Source: Gracilibacillus salinarum
GTDB taxonomy: Bacteria > Bacillota > Bacilli > Bacillales > Amphibacillaceae
Direction of reading: 5' to 3'
Assembly: GCF_022919575.1 (NCBI RefSeq)
Contig: NZ_CP095071.1
Coordinates: 3,606,001-3,670,000, forward strand
DNA: 64,000 nt
Under the pieces are notes generated by a model. The model was given only the letters and a program-made list of their open reading frames with translations, was not told where the DNA came from and made no database searches. Shown here in pieces: positions 55,753 through 64,000 of this stretch; the stretch's first letter is position 1, and each line of letters begins with the position of its first letter. Both the position numbers and the translations under genes were made by a program.

Positions 55753-57012
55753 ATGAAAGTATTAGTAATCGGCGGTGGTGGCCGTGAGCATATTATTGTG
55801 AAGAAATTAAAAGAGAGCAAGCGAGTAACCGACATTTTTGCTGCACCTGGAAATGGCGGTATTGCACAGGAGGCAACTTGTGTCGCGATTAAAGATGATG
55901 CGATTGAAGAATTAGTTGCATTCGCTCAAAAAGAAGCAATCGACTGGACGATTGTAGGCCCGGAGGTTCCTCTAACCAAAGGTGTTGTTGATGCCTTCCG
56001 TGCCAAGAATTTAAAAGTGTTCGGACCGTCCAAAGCAGCAGCGATCATTGAAGGAAGTAAAGATTTTGCCAAAGCATTTATGAAACAATACGACATCCCG
56101 ACTGCAAAATACCGAACTTTTACCGATGTCGAAAAAGCGAAAGCTTACATACGAGAAGAGGGCGCGCCAATCGTCATCAAAGCAGATGGACTTGCAGCTG
56201 GTAAAGGTGTAGTTGTTGCGATGACAGAGGAAGAGGCACTCGCAGCAGTAGAAAATATGCTTATCGATAACAAGTTCGGAGACGCTGGCAGTCGTGTGGT
56301 TATCGAAGAATTTCTGGAAGGAAAAGAATTCTCCCTTTTCGCTTTTGTAGATGGAGAAAATGTGTACCCAATGGTCCCCGCTCGTGATCATAAACGTGCT
56401 TATGATCACGATGAAGGCCCAAACACAGGAGGAATGGGCGCTTTTTCACCAGTTTCAGACCTTGCATCTGAGCATGTATCCTATACAGTCGACAAAATCT
56501 TAAAGCCAGTAGCAAAAGGCATGAAACAAGAAGGTCGTACTTACACAGGCGTGTTATACGGTGGCTTAATCGAAACAAAGGAAGGGCCGAAAGTCATTGA
56601 GTTCAACGCTCGCTTCGGTGACCCCGAAACGCAGGTGGTACTGCCACTCTTAGAGAATGACCTGATTCAGGTAATAGAAGACGTCAGTGCTGGAAAAGAC
56701 CCGCAGCTAAAATGGAAAGACGGCTACGCGATTGGAACAGTCGTTGCTTCAAAAGGATATCCAGGTGCTTACGAAAAAAACGTGAAGCTCCCAGACCTAG
56801 AGACAGAAGACGATATCTACGTCATCCACGCCGGAACAGGCCAGGGAGAAGAAGACGGCTCATTCCATTCAACAGGCGGCCGTGTCCTGCTAGTTGGATC
56901 GATTCAAAACAGCCCAGAAAAAGCACAAGAAAAAATTTACCAGTATTTGCAACGATTCGATCAGACGGATGACTTTTTCTATCGTAAAGATATTGGATTT
57001 GCCGAAAAATAA
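55753..57012 (+). CDS. purD: GAR synthetase (phosphoribosylamine-glycine ligase)
   Basis: 419 residues, GAGGAGG upstream. N-terminal VIGGGGREHIIVKKL, ATP-grasp domain with APIVIKADGLAAGKGVVVA, metal site GGMGAFSP and VIEFNARFGDPETQ. Joins glycine to phosphoribosylamine. Last gene of the pur operon, followed by a strong terminator. Confidence 0.97.
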   Translation: MKVLVIGGGGREHIIVKKLKESKRVTDIFAAPGNGGIAQEATCVAIKDDAIEELVAFAQKEAIDWTIVGPEVPLTKGVVDAFRAKNLKVFGPSKAAAIIEGSKDFAKAFMKQYDIPTAKYRTFTDVEKAKAYIREEGAPIVIKADGLAAGKGVVVAMTEEEALAAVENMLIDNKFGDAGSRVVIEEFLEGKEFSLFAFVDGENVYPMVPARDHKRAYDHDEGPNTGGMGAFSPVSDLASEHVSYTVDKILKPVAKGMKQEGRTYTGVLYGGLIETKEGPKVIEFNARFGDPETQVVLPLLENDLIQVIEDVSAGKDPQLKWKDGYAIGTVVASKGYPGAYEKNVKLPDLETEDDIYVIHAGTGQGEEDGSFHSTGGRVLLVGSIQNSPEKAQEKIYQYLQRFDQTDDFFYRKDIGFAEK

Positions 57013-57030
57013 AGATGTGTCTACAATTAG

Positions 57031-57068
57031 CCGAACGATACTTCGAATACCGAAGTCGTTCGGTTTTT
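57031..57068 (+). terminator. Terminator of the pur operon
   Basis: CCGAACGA (57031-57038) and TCGTTCGG form the outer stem, CTTCG/CGAAG the inner one, then seven T. Its CCGAAC resembles a PurBox half, but it lies downstream of the operon. Confidence 0.92.
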
Positions 57069-57100
57069 TTGTGTGTGGGGTTTGTGGGTGAATGGGAGGT

Positions 57101-57200
57101 ATTCGCGAATAAAGAGAGGAGATCGCGAATAAAAAGGGAAATTCGCGAATAAAGAGAGGAGATCGCTAATAAAGAGGGAAATTCGCGAATAAAGCGATAG
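57101..57200 (+). repeat. 20-bp tandem array after the pur operon
   Basis: CGCGAATAAA-type units start at 57101, 57121, 57141, 57161 and 57181, alternating ATTCGCGAATAA and GATCGCGAATAA forms, so the higher-order period is 40. Each has the palindrome ATTCGCGAAT or a variant. No gene in 57069-57355. Confidence 0.88.
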
Positions 57201-57355
57201 CTCTCTGCAAATAAAGAAAGCTTCATCCGAGTACTATTACTCGAATAGAAGCTTACTTAATGACAACGATGAATGATGATTAACTTTTTAAGGCATCCTT
57301 TTGTTTCTGCTTTCTGGTTGACCAAATAACAATTCGTATAACTTAATAGTTATAA

Positions 57356-58063
57356 TTATTTTTCGAGCAAGGTCATCGCATCCACTACATCACAAGTTCC
57401 GCTCTCATCAAGAAAATTTTGAATTATCGTATTATGAGAGCAACCTATGATTAGTAAAATTCGCTTATCATTCGATTGGATTAACCGGGATAAATTTGAA
57501 AAGATAATTAAATTTCGTTTATACCACCAACTCAGCCATTCAATGCCGACATAGTGATTGAAATCTCCGATTCGGGCAGTGTTCACGTAAAATGAATGTA
57601 AATAATCAAGCCATGAAGACTCATTTAATTCCTTGTAGTAATCTAATAAAGATTTTTCATCCGATAAATTGGGTACTGTAAAGTCATCGAATAATTCATT
57701 GTATAATGCTGGCTGATGTTCTTCTAACCATTTTTGTATATCACCAAAACTAGCAGATGGTGTTCCCATCCAATCAATAGGATGAATTGCTTTAAGTTCA
57801 GATTCGAATGCAGCACGAAAACCTATTTGATATATCTCGCTCAGCTCCAATCTGAAATTACCAGATAAAAATTGTTTATATTTTTGATTTAATAATTCAT
57901 GCTGATCTACTTCCATTTCGACAGCTATTTTTGTCGGTTTAAATGTACTGATCTTTGAGATAACCTCTACCATTTCTGCTTGTCTGCGATCTGACAATAA
58001 TGCTTCGTTATTTCTCATATGAAACGTTCCAAGTATACATACTTCAGGTCGCTTTCCACTCAT
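57356..58063 (-). CDS. DUF5694 (TraB/PrgY-like) protein
   Basis: 235 residues, AAAGGAGG upstream. CILGTFHMRN at the N-terminus, KIAVEMEVDQ, and ILLIIGCSHNTIIQNFL near the end give the G-x-x-H, E and G-x-x-H pattern of the EreA/TraB superfamily, putative metal hydrolases. Soluble, no signal peptide. Second gene of a two-gene unit with a GNAT (13-base gap). Real function unknown. Confidence 0.75.
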   Translation of the reverse strand: MSGKRPEVCILGTFHMRNNEALLSDRRQAEMVEVISKISTFKPTKIAVEMEVDQHELLNQKYKQFLSGNFRLELSEIYQIGFRAAFESELKAIHPIDWMGTPSASFGDIQKWLEEHQPALYNELFDDFTVPNLSDEKSLLDYYKELNESSWLDYLHSFYVNTARIGDFNHYVGIEWLSWWYKRNLIIFSNLSRLIQSNDKRILLIIGCSHNTIIQNFLDESGTCDVVDAMTLLEK

Positions 58064-58076
58064 ATCACGGCCTCCT

Positions 58077-58556
58077 TTACAATGTTAAAACCATTTGTTT
58101 TGTCTGAAGTGGATGACCATATAATACATCTTCATACTCTTTTACCACAGTAAATCCCCTGGCTGTATAAAACGATTCGCCGACTGTGTTTCCTTTTTCC
58201 ACCTCAACATATAATTCTGAACAAGTCTTTATTTCTTTTAAAATGGCAGTAAGAAGCTTTGTGCCAACTCCTTTACCATGCATATCTTTATATAAATAAA
58301 TCGCCCCCAGTTCTGCATGGTTTTCGTTTGTGAAGGCATTTGCGAATCCCATGATTTCTTCATTTACTTCTGCAACGAAAAGAATGGTCTGTTCCACGCG
58401 TCTTTGCATGGATACGTCAGAATAGGCATTGTCTAAAAATTTATCCTGAATAGTTTCAGGGATAAGTCCGTCATATGTTTCATGCCAGCTAATCGAAGCA
58501 ACCTTTTGTATGGCTGCAATATCTTGAGGGATTGCTTTTCTAATTGTTATACACAT
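58077..58556 (-). CDS. GNAT-family N-acetyltransferase
   Basis: 159 residues from the ATG at 58556 (AAAGGTTG upstream; the ATG four codons earlier has none). IRKAIPQDIAAIQKV start, IYLYKDMHGKGVGTKLL acetyl-CoA loop, SFYTARGFTVV end. Broad-substrate type acetyltransferase, acceptor unknown. Confidence 0.87.
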   Translation of the reverse strand: MCITIRKAIPQDIAAIQKVASISWHETYDGLIPETIQDKFLDNAYSDVSMQRRVEQTILFVAEVNEEIMGFANAFTNENHAELGAIYLYKDMHGKGVGTKLLTAILKEIKTCSELYVEVEKGNTVGESFYTARGFTVVKEYEDVLYGHPLQTKQMVLTL

Positions 58557-58683
58557 ATTATTTCGCAACCTTTCTAAAATCTGTCTATTATATATATTCT
58601 ACATTTTTCCACCAATTCCTTGTATCTGCGTTATGATAAAATAGATACAATGAGGAGAATTGAGGAATAGATAGGAGAACAAC

Positions 58684-59226
58684 ATGAATATAAAAATTGA
58701 GAAACTAGAACAACCGACTGCATCTATTGTAGAGGTCATGAATCGCTGGGAAAATGATGGTCAATTAATCCCGCTGGTACGTCGTAATCGGAATGAGGAA
58801 GAGTTAAACAAACGCGAGCAGGTGACAATTGAAAAAGTAAAGCAACGACTGGAAAAACAACACGTCTATTTAATTTACCTTGAGGACCAGCTGGTTGGTG
58901 AGATCAATTATGCGGTTGACCCGCATTATCTCTATAAGCACGAACAGGGAAGTGTGATGCTAGGCATTACCATAGGTGAATCAGAAGCTCGAGGAAAAGG
59001 TGTTGGCTATCAGGCTATCCGTCAGATAGAAAATGAAGTGAGACGACATGGATTGAAGCGTGTAGAGTTAGGAGTTTTTGCATTTAATAAGCATGCTAGA
59101 AAATTATATAAGAAACTAGGTTATGAAGAAATTGGCTTTATCGATAATTTTACTTTCTGGCAAGGTGAAATGTGGCGTGACATCCGAATGGAAAAGTATA
59201 TTAACCGTAATGGAAGTATATGTTAA
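58684..59226 (+). CDS. GNAT-family N-acetyltransferase
   Basis: 180 residues, AGGAGA upstream. VMLGITIGESEARGKGVGYQAI is the cofactor loop and NKHARKLYKKLGYEEIG the C-terminal motif, as in RimJ/RimL-type or aminoglycoside 6'-type acetyltransferases. Divergent from the preceding GNAT pair; 42 bases before another GNAT gene, probably co-transcribed. Confidence 0.87.
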   Translation: MNIKIEKLEQPTASIVEVMNRWENDGQLIPLVRRNRNEEELNKREQVTIEKVKQRLEKQHVYLIYLEDQLVGEINYAVDPHYLYKHEQGSVMLGITIGESEARGKGVGYQAIRQIENEVRRHGLKRVELGVFAFNKHARKLYKKLGYEEIGFIDNFTFWQGEMWRDIRMEKYINRNGSIC

Positions 59227-59267
59227 AATGTAAGTGTACCAATTCCTCTGAAAAGTAAGGTGAAACA

Positions 59268-59774
59268 ATGATTATCATCGAAACAGAACGACTGTATATA
59301 AGAGAATTAAAGTTCGAGGATGCCGATCAGTTATCGAAGGTACTTTCCGATCCAGAGTCAATGCGATATTATCCAGAGCCGTTCAGCCCGGAGAAAGTGA
59401 AGAATTGGATCAGCTGGAACATAGAAAATTACCAGGAATATCATCATGGATTATGGGCGGTTGTATTAAAAACAACTGGTCAATGTATAGGGGACTGTGG
59501 CATTACCATGCAAGAGGTTGAGAATGAATTAGTCCCCGAAATAGGGTTTCATATTATAAAGGAATATGCCAATCAAGGATATGCCACAGAGGCTGCGCTT
59601 GCCTGCAAAACATATGCTTTTGATACATTAAAATACCAGTCAGTCTATTCGTACACAACGATTGATAATTTCCCGTCACAACGAGTGGCAGAAAAAATAG
59701 GGATGAAAAAGCTCAAAAGTTTTGTAAAAAATGGCCGGGAGCATATTATACAAGTGGCTGTTCAAGATACATGA
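59268..59774 (+). CDS. GNAT-family N-acetyltransferase (RimJ/RimL type)
   Basis: 168 residues. IIIETERLYIRELKFEDA is the standard RimJ-like start; EIGFHIIKEYANQGYATEAA the cofactor loop; VAEKIGMKKLKSF the end. Could acetylate a ribosomal protein terminus or a small molecule; sequence does not decide. Confidence 0.88.
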   Translation: MIIIETERLYIRELKFEDADQLSKVLSDPESMRYYPEPFSPEKVKNWISWNIENYQEYHHGLWAVVLKTTGQCIGDCGITMQEVENELVPEIGFHIIKEYANQGYATEAALACKTYAFDTLKYQSVYSYTTIDNFPSQRVAEKIGMKKLKSFVKNGREHIIQVAVQDT

Positions 59775-59779
59775 TCGTT

Positions 59780-60030
59780 ACGTTAGGAAGCCATTCTCTG
59801 CTTTCTCATTCTGATCGTCTGGATAGCAGTCGTTATCACAAACGAAATTGTGAAAAACAATGTTGATTCGATAAAATGCTCATTACCGCATGAGACGTCA
59901 CCACCAGGAAATCTCTCCAATTATCTTCAATTGCTAAATAGGATGCAATCCAGGACGTAGCAATGCATTATAACCAAACACCAACAGGAACATAGTTCAA
60001 TACATTTTACGTTAATGGATTCAACTAATC
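59780..60030 (-). pseudogene. Possible remnant of a membrane-protein gene
   Basis: No intact gene lies in 59775-60059. On the minus strand one frame reads ...IATSWIASYLAIEDNWRDF and LVVTSHAVMSIL, and another HFIESTLFFTISFVITTAIQ and TIRMRKQRMAS then a stop, which together look like the C-terminal end of a membrane protein broken by frameshifts and stops. No family recognised; this may be chance. Confidence 0.3.
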
Positions 60031-60059
60031 ATGGAAAAAGGAAGGCGGCATTTTTATAA

Positions 60060-60431
60060 ATGAGAAAACGATTATGGATCGCAGTTTTAACGTTTCTGGT
60101 TTTAATGTTTGTCGCGTTTGAGCAATTATATTATCCAGCAATGCCGATTGATTCCATTAGTAAAAAAGAAGTATTGGATATAATGGAGCATTCAACAGCA
60201 AATATAGTAAAAATAACCGAAGAAGAAAAAGCAGATTGGTTTATTACAGAGACTGGAGCAGGGAGTGAAGGTGTTTTTAAAGAGATGCTGGGAAACAAAG
60301 GATGGAATTTTCAAAAACAGGACGGAAGTGGCTATTTTTTCGTGAAAGATGCCGAAACCATTATTGTAACGACACAAAATTGGACAGGAGAATATCTTTT
60401 GGTGAAAGTGCCTGATAAGTGGGCGGAGTAG
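60060..60431 (+). CDS. Hypothetical membrane-anchored protein (123 aa)
   Basis: N-terminal hydrophobic segment (about 4-25), likely an uncleaved anchor or signal, then a small alpha/beta extracytoplasmic domain ending in WTGEYLLVKVPDKWAE. AAGGAAGG lies 15 bases before the ATG, which is somewhat far. Family not recognised; composition resembles short secreted domains of Bacilli. Confidence 0.65.
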   Translation: MRKRLWIAVLTFLVLMFVAFEQLYYPAMPIDSISKKEVLDIMEHSTANIVKITEEEKADWFITETGAGSEGVFKEMLGNKGWNFQKQDGSGYFFVKDAETIIVTTQNWTGEYLLVKVPDKWAE

Positions 60432-60470
60432 TGGTTGCTGAAAAAAATAGCTTTAAAATAGGAGGAGAAT

Positions 60471-61037
60471 ATGAATAACACATTTGTAATAGAGTCAGAT
60501 GCTTCTTATTCATTAAATTTTTTGTTATACATACAAAACATGTATCTTAATCACCATTTTCCCAGAGAAGACCAAAAATTTCCTTATACTACCTGCGAAG
60601 TGGCATTTGAAACAGACTTTGAAGAACAATTTCAAAAGATATGGGATAAGGTACAACAGAGGATCACCGAGGATCATGTAATGGATACACGGATATTTTG
60701 GGAAGAAAAAGATTTGTTCAGGCAACATTTGATTAAGGATTATGCTGCATTCTTCCATATTTACGATTCATTTAAGGTTTGGTGGAATAGCTTTGCCGGC
60801 AGGTTCACAATAGAAAGAGCAGTCGATGAATTCGGACAGTCATTGTATACGGATTTAGCAAATTCTTTAGCAGATAAAGGAATCATACCGCAAAAAAGAT
60901 TAAGAATTAGCTTATTGTACGATGAATGCATGTCCATAAAAAATCAGTATTCTCCATATTTCGCTGTTATTCCAATCGAGCATTTCTACACCAAACTTGA
61001 CGAGCTTGTCCATCAGGTAGAAAAAACGATTATTTAA
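60471..61037 (+). CDS. Hypothetical soluble protein (188 aa)
   Basis: TAGGAGGAG precedes the ATG at ideal spacing. Soluble, rich in aromatic residues (WDKVQQRI, FKVWWNSFAGRF), mostly helical. No signal peptide, no known motif. Gap of 39 bases to the previous gene suggests co-transcription. Convergent with the VanW gene. Confidence 0.65.
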   Translation: MNNTFVIESDASYSLNFLLYIQNMYLNHHFPREDQKFPYTTCEVAFETDFEEQFQKIWDKVQQRITEDHVMDTRIFWEEKDLFRQHLIKDYAAFFHIYDSFKVWWNSFAGRFTIERAVDEFGQSLYTDLANSLADKGIIPQKRLRISLLYDECMSIKNQYSPYFAVIPIEHFYTKLDELVHQVEKTII

Positions 61038-61063
61038 AATGGACAAGCGAATTCGATTCTTCT

Positions 61064-61954
61064 TTAATTAATCATATCCCTGACGCTAGGAACATTACGA
61101 GGTGAAATCTCTACCGTTTCAGAAGTGAAAACTTCCACATATATGCTGCCTCCGATTTTCTTTGAGCGAATGAGGAGCGGCTGGTTATAATTGTTCATGA
61201 ATGTAAAGTCAGGACCATACCAGCTCACTGTAGCGTCACGTCCTGGTGGTACATAAGGGACTTTCTTGCTGTGTGAATAACGTTCCAGTACTTGTACTCC
61301 AGCACGGTCAATGGCATTATATAACGTGGAAGATACTTGGCAAATTCCTCCGCCAATGCCTTGTGTTAATTCTCCTTTGACAATCTCAGGCGCAGGAAGA
61401 TAACCTCTTTCTTTCGTTCTTTTTCCGACCACATTGTTAAATGAAAAAGTCCCGCCAGGAAAGATGACATGATTGTTAATGGCTTCTGCTGCTAACATGA
61501 TATTATGTGCCCGCTCTTTTTTGTTGGAGTTAAAATACGTTATATATTGTCCGATTTTCTGTTTGCGAATTTTTGACAATAATTGCTCATCTACAGCCGG
61601 TTGCACTTCGACAAGAGGAACTTCTAGATTTGCTGGGGTATCTTGATAAAAATGGCTCAAAAACATTTCTTTAAATTTTGTACGGTCCAATTTATAGCCG
61701 ACTTCGCCAGAAACGATGGCGCCGTTATCATTAATGGTTGCATCTACAGGGCTTTGATATATATTTTGTTCCAGTTGTTCGATCATTTCTGAGAATTTGT
61801 CTTGATCAAGTACAGGATCATCAAGAAAAGGAACCATCAGATCTGCCTTGTTGATAGTTGAAACAGACTTTCCTTTATACGTAATGATGATGTCATTTGA
61901 AACCATAACAGGATTAGAAAAGAGAAAGATAATCATTAAAAAAGTCATTTTCAT
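61064..61954 (-). CDS. VanW-family protein
   Basis: 296 residues from the ATG at 61954, ten bases after AGGAGG; an earlier in-frame ATG at 62002 has no ribosome site. N-terminal membrane segment (about 2-20), a peptidoglycan-binding-4-like region (about 50-125), then the VanW domain with FPGGTFSFNNVVGKRTKERG and GGGICQVSSTLYNA. Family found in vancomycin-resistance clusters and widely outside them; likely cell-wall related, unproven. Confidence 0.9.
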   Translation of the reverse strand: MKMTFLMIIFLFSNPVMVSNDIIITYKGKSVSTINKADLMVPFLDDPVLDQDKFSEMIEQLEQNIYQSPVDATINDNGAIVSGEVGYKLDRTKFKEMFLSHFYQDTPANLEVPLVEVQPAVDEQLLSKIRKQKIGQYITYFNSNKKERAHNIMLAAEAINNHVIFPGGTFSFNNVVGKRTKERGYLPAPEIVKGELTQGIGGGICQVSSTLYNAIDRAGVQVLERYSHSKKVPYVPPGRDATVSWYGPDFTFMNNYNQPLLIRSKKIGGSIYVEVFTSETVEISPRNVPSVRDMIN

Positions 61955-62044
61955 TATAAACAAGCCTCCTGCTTTTAGTATGACTAAGAGGCGAGATTTC
62001 ATGTAATGATTTGCAAATACGCAGCTTGAAAATAGTGATCTTTA

Positions 62045-62487
62045 TTATTCGATCACAAATTCTGCAGATACGATTAATCCTTCATTAATCACTTTTACAA
62101 TTCGATATTGACCAGAAGACAGTTCAAAATCAAGTTGATTAACCTTTGTTCATAGGATTCATTTGGCTGCAGTACAATTCCTATCATCATCCAGTCCTGA
62201 TTATTTTTGAAAGGGATTTTATACCAAGCATCATTGACATATGTCTCCAGTTGATATGGCGCACCAAAAGTGATGGATGAGTCACTATTATTTAAAATTT
62301 TAAATGAGATTTCCTTTTGGTTTGAGGTGTATTTGTTTTGAGCCACTGTCATTTTTACAGCATTATTTTTTTTCAGTTCACCATACTCTGATGTGGATAG
62401 GTTTTCTGTTAAGCCATGATTGCATCCTGCAAGCAGTAATAGTAAGCAGAGTGTACCCAGTGAATTTTTTAATATCATTTTTAACAC
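62045..62487 (-). pseudogene. Small lipoprotein gene with a frameshift near the 3' end
   Basis: The frame from 62487 has a lipoprotein signal with lipobox LLAGC (Cys about 22) and an Ig-like beta domain (ISFKILNNSDSSITFGAPYQ ... IGIVLQPNESYEQ). Near 62147 (AACAAAGGTTAAT) one base seems to be missing: the annotated frame runs into RLINLILNCLLVNIEL and stops, while the shifted frame reads VNQLDFELSSGQYRIVKVIN and continues to a stop at 62045, a natural end for this fold. Restored length 147 residues. Mutation and sequence error both possible. Confidence 0.7.
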
Positions 62488-62504
62488 CCTTGGTTAAACT
62501 ATTT

Positions 62505-62951
62505 TTAAAACGCAATTGCTTTTGGTCCAAATTTCTTTTTGAGCTGTTCTTTTATCTCTACTGTATCTTCTTCCGATAAAAAATCAGTGAAAATTTGCTC
62601 CTCTTTACCATTTTCCAGCTTGAATAAAATAACTGTGTTAATTTGTACAACACGATCGACCTGATCAAACGAAACCAATTTCCTGGAAAGAACAGGACCG
62701 CGATAAATGGATACATGATCGTCATTCATGATCAGGTAATTTCTTCTCGGCAAGGTAAGATAATAATACGACTTATAAACGCCAAATAAAATAATCAAAC
62801 TAATAAAAATGGTCGAAAGCCATAATGTGGTGCCTTGTATATTTACATCTAATAACATAAAGATAAATCCGATAACAACGATACAAAGAAAAACTAATGT
62901 AGATATACCTTCCTTTTTCCATTTCTTTTGGGCAATGAAATGATAATGCAT
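62505..62951 (-). CDS. Membrane protein with a PH-like domain
   Basis: 148 residues, AAAAGGAGA upstream. Two TM helices (about 16-34, 42-60), then a bacterial PH-like beta domain (YLIMNDDHVSIYRGPVLSRK ... VDRVVQINTVILFKLENGKE). Similar to YdbT/bPH-type proteins. Follows the same direction as the lipoprotein and VanW genes, so possibly one unit. Confidence 0.65.
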   Translation of the reverse strand: MHYHFIAQKKWKKEGISTLVFLCIVVIGFIFMLLDVNIQGTTLWLSTIFISLIILFGVYKSYYYLTLPRRNYLIMNDDHVSIYRGPVLSRKLVSFDQVDRVVQINTVILFKLENGKEEQIFTDFLSEEDTVEIKEQLKKKFGPKAIAF

Positions 62952-63302
62952 GTTAATTTCTCCTTTTCTGGGGCATAGGTATTTGATGCTTTAGAAGCAA
63001 ATTCAATTAGTGCATCGAAAAAGATATTGTAATAAAAACAACGTATTCGCAAAGTAATTTCTTTTCGTCTCATATGCATTTTAATATAAAAGCTCCTCTA
63101 TACTCCATCATTACATAATTTTTGCGATAAGCTTATTTTAACTTATATTACCAATAATTCAACATGGTATAAAATTTAGTTGCAAAGGATTTTTAATTTC
63201 TGGAGTAAAATTATGGAATAATATGCTATGATGGAACTATTAATTATTCTGGTTGAACTACTGCAAAAAAGTAAACCAGAATTAACAGAAAGGTAACCAA
63301 CA
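62952..63302. other. Intergenic stretch between divergent genes
   Basis: AT-rich, no credible ORF. TATGAT near 63226 may be the -10 of the nucleotidyltransferase gene. TTCTGGTT (about 63247) and AACCAGAA (about 63275) are inverted repeats in the leader and could form a hairpin before the ribosome site (AAAGGT). Confidence 0.5.
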
Positions 63303-63869
63303 ATGTGGACTGAAGAACAAATTATTAAATTCATTCATGAAGATAAATGGATGTTGGAAGTATTAAAGGCGGCAAAGTCTTTCCATTTACCAGATTGGTG
63401 GATATGTGCAGGATTTGTCCGTTCCAAAATATGGGACATGCTACACGGGTGCAATGAGCGAACGCCTCTCTCTGATATTGACGTTATTTATTTTGATCCG
63501 ACAAACACTGAAGAATTGGTGGAAAAGAAACTAGAAGAAAAACTTAGTGCCATCATTCCCGATTTGCCATGGTCTGTAAAGAATCAAGCAAGAATGCATT
63601 TGAAAAACAACACGTCTCCTTACTCCTCATCGATTGATGCCATTTCTAAATTTCCCGAATCTGCAACAGCTTTAGGCCTTACATTAGATGATCATGACAA
63701 AGTCATATTAACTGCTCCTTGTGGAATTTATGATGTTCTTCATTTAGAAGTGAAACCGACACCTTTTTTCAAGGGGTCATCTGAACGAATGGAAATCTAT
63801 CGAGACCGCATATTTAACAAGAAATGGGATGAAACGTGGAGACGATTGAAGATTTTTGGTGTCGATTGA
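63303..63869 (+). CDS. Nucleotidyltransferase-like protein (NTP_transf_6/DUF925)
   Basis: 188 residues, AAAGGT upstream. WWICAGFVRSKIWDMLHG and the PLSDIDVIYFD metal motif match the NTP_transf_6 family; RNQARMHLKNN-type segment (VKNQARMHLKNNTSPY) and LEVKPTPFF are further signatures. Common, uncharacterised family with a polymerase-beta-like fold. Confidence 0.87.
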   Translation: MWTEEQIIKFIHEDKWMLEVLKAAKSFHLPDWWICAGFVRSKIWDMLHGCNERTPLSDIDVIYFDPTNTEELVEKKLEEKLSAIIPDLPWSVKNQARMHLKNNTSPYSSSIDAISKFPESATALGLTLDDHDKVILTAPCGIYDVLHLEVKPTPFFKGSSERMEIYRDRIFNKKWDETWRRLKIFGVD

Positions 63870-63896
63870 GAATAGAAAATAGTAGGAGGAGCGGGG

Positions 63897-64000
63897 ATGA
63901 TAGCTAACGGTAAAAGTAAACATGATTTCTCGCCTTTGTTACGTCATGTTTATCATACTTTTAAACAAGTTGATTGTTCTGGAGCAGCAACCTATGTTAT
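63897..64000 (+). CDS. Start of an unidentified gene, cut by the window end
   Basis: ATG at 63897 behind AGGAGGAG. 34 codons are visible (MIANGKSKHDFSPLLRHVYH, then TFKQVDCSGAATYVI) and the frame is open at the edge. Too little to assign; the gap of 27 bases suggests co-transcription with the nucleotidyltransferase gene. Confidence 0.6.
   Translation, partial: MIANGKSKHDFSPLLRHVYHTFKQVDCSGAATYV

Overview
The window (about 39% GC by eye) looks like the chromosome of a salt-tolerant Bacillaceae member of the Gracilibacillus/Oceanobacillus/Virgibacillus kind. The clues are Gram-positive Shine-Dalgarno sequences before almost every gene, frequent GTG/TTG starts, a BCCT transporter, two Ktr-type potassium channels and a gene order that follows Bacillus subtilis: yeaC-yeaD-yebA-guaA-pbuG ... 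yebE-yebG-purEKBCSQLFMNHD. I cannot name the species.

Layout. 0-4.3 kb: the 3' part of a large secreted carbohydrate-binding beta-helix protein and a two-component system. 4.4-9.3 kb: BCCT transporter, DUF421 and DUF817 membrane proteins, an NTF2-like protein, a probable small membrane protein and a LacI regulator with a perfect palindrome in front of it. 9.3-12.5 kb: YceI and HxlR genes set among non-coding DNA with three different tandem arrays, all with a 52-bp unit, plus a 146-bp PATE-like insertion. 12.5-15.1 kb: nucleoside hydrolase, ribokinase and a frameshifted uracil-DNA glycosylase gene. 15.2-22.1 kb: a GntR regulator and an operon of phosphatase, metallophosphoesterase and UgpBAEC-like ABC importer (binding-protein gene frameshifted), which may import and hydrolyse a phosphoester. 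22.4-26.1 kb: DUF4396 protein and a tandem ktrB/ktrD-like pair.

26.9-57.0 kb is the conserved core. A MoxR/DUF58/transglutaminase operon precedes guaA. guaA, pbuG and the twelve-gene pur operon each have a guanine-type riboswitch followed by a terminator. pbuG and purE also carry a PurBox pair just upstream of the -35 element, so purine supply appears to be controlled twice: PurR at initiation and guanine/hypoxanthine at attenuation. Between pbuG and yebE lies an accessory block of about 8 kb (35.4-43.1 kb): nucleotidyltransferase, acetyltransferases, hydrolase, methyltransferases, AraC/GyrI regulator, VOC protein, Hsp20. One acetyltransferase gene there is split by a 134-bp PATE-like insertion whose removal restores the frame exactly. 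57.1-64 kb is a second accessory stretch: DUF5694, three GNATs, VanW, a frameshifted lipoprotein, a PH-like membrane protein and a nucleotidyltransferase.

Non-coding structure is the most unusual part of the window. A dispersed family of inverted-repeat elements (five copies, A-E) sits in the larger gene-free gaps. Tandem arrays have strictly kept units of 52, 52, 52, 21 and 20 bp. Two related IS200/IS605-like non-autonomous elements are present. Three genes carry single-base frameshifts, which may be real mutations or sequence errors.
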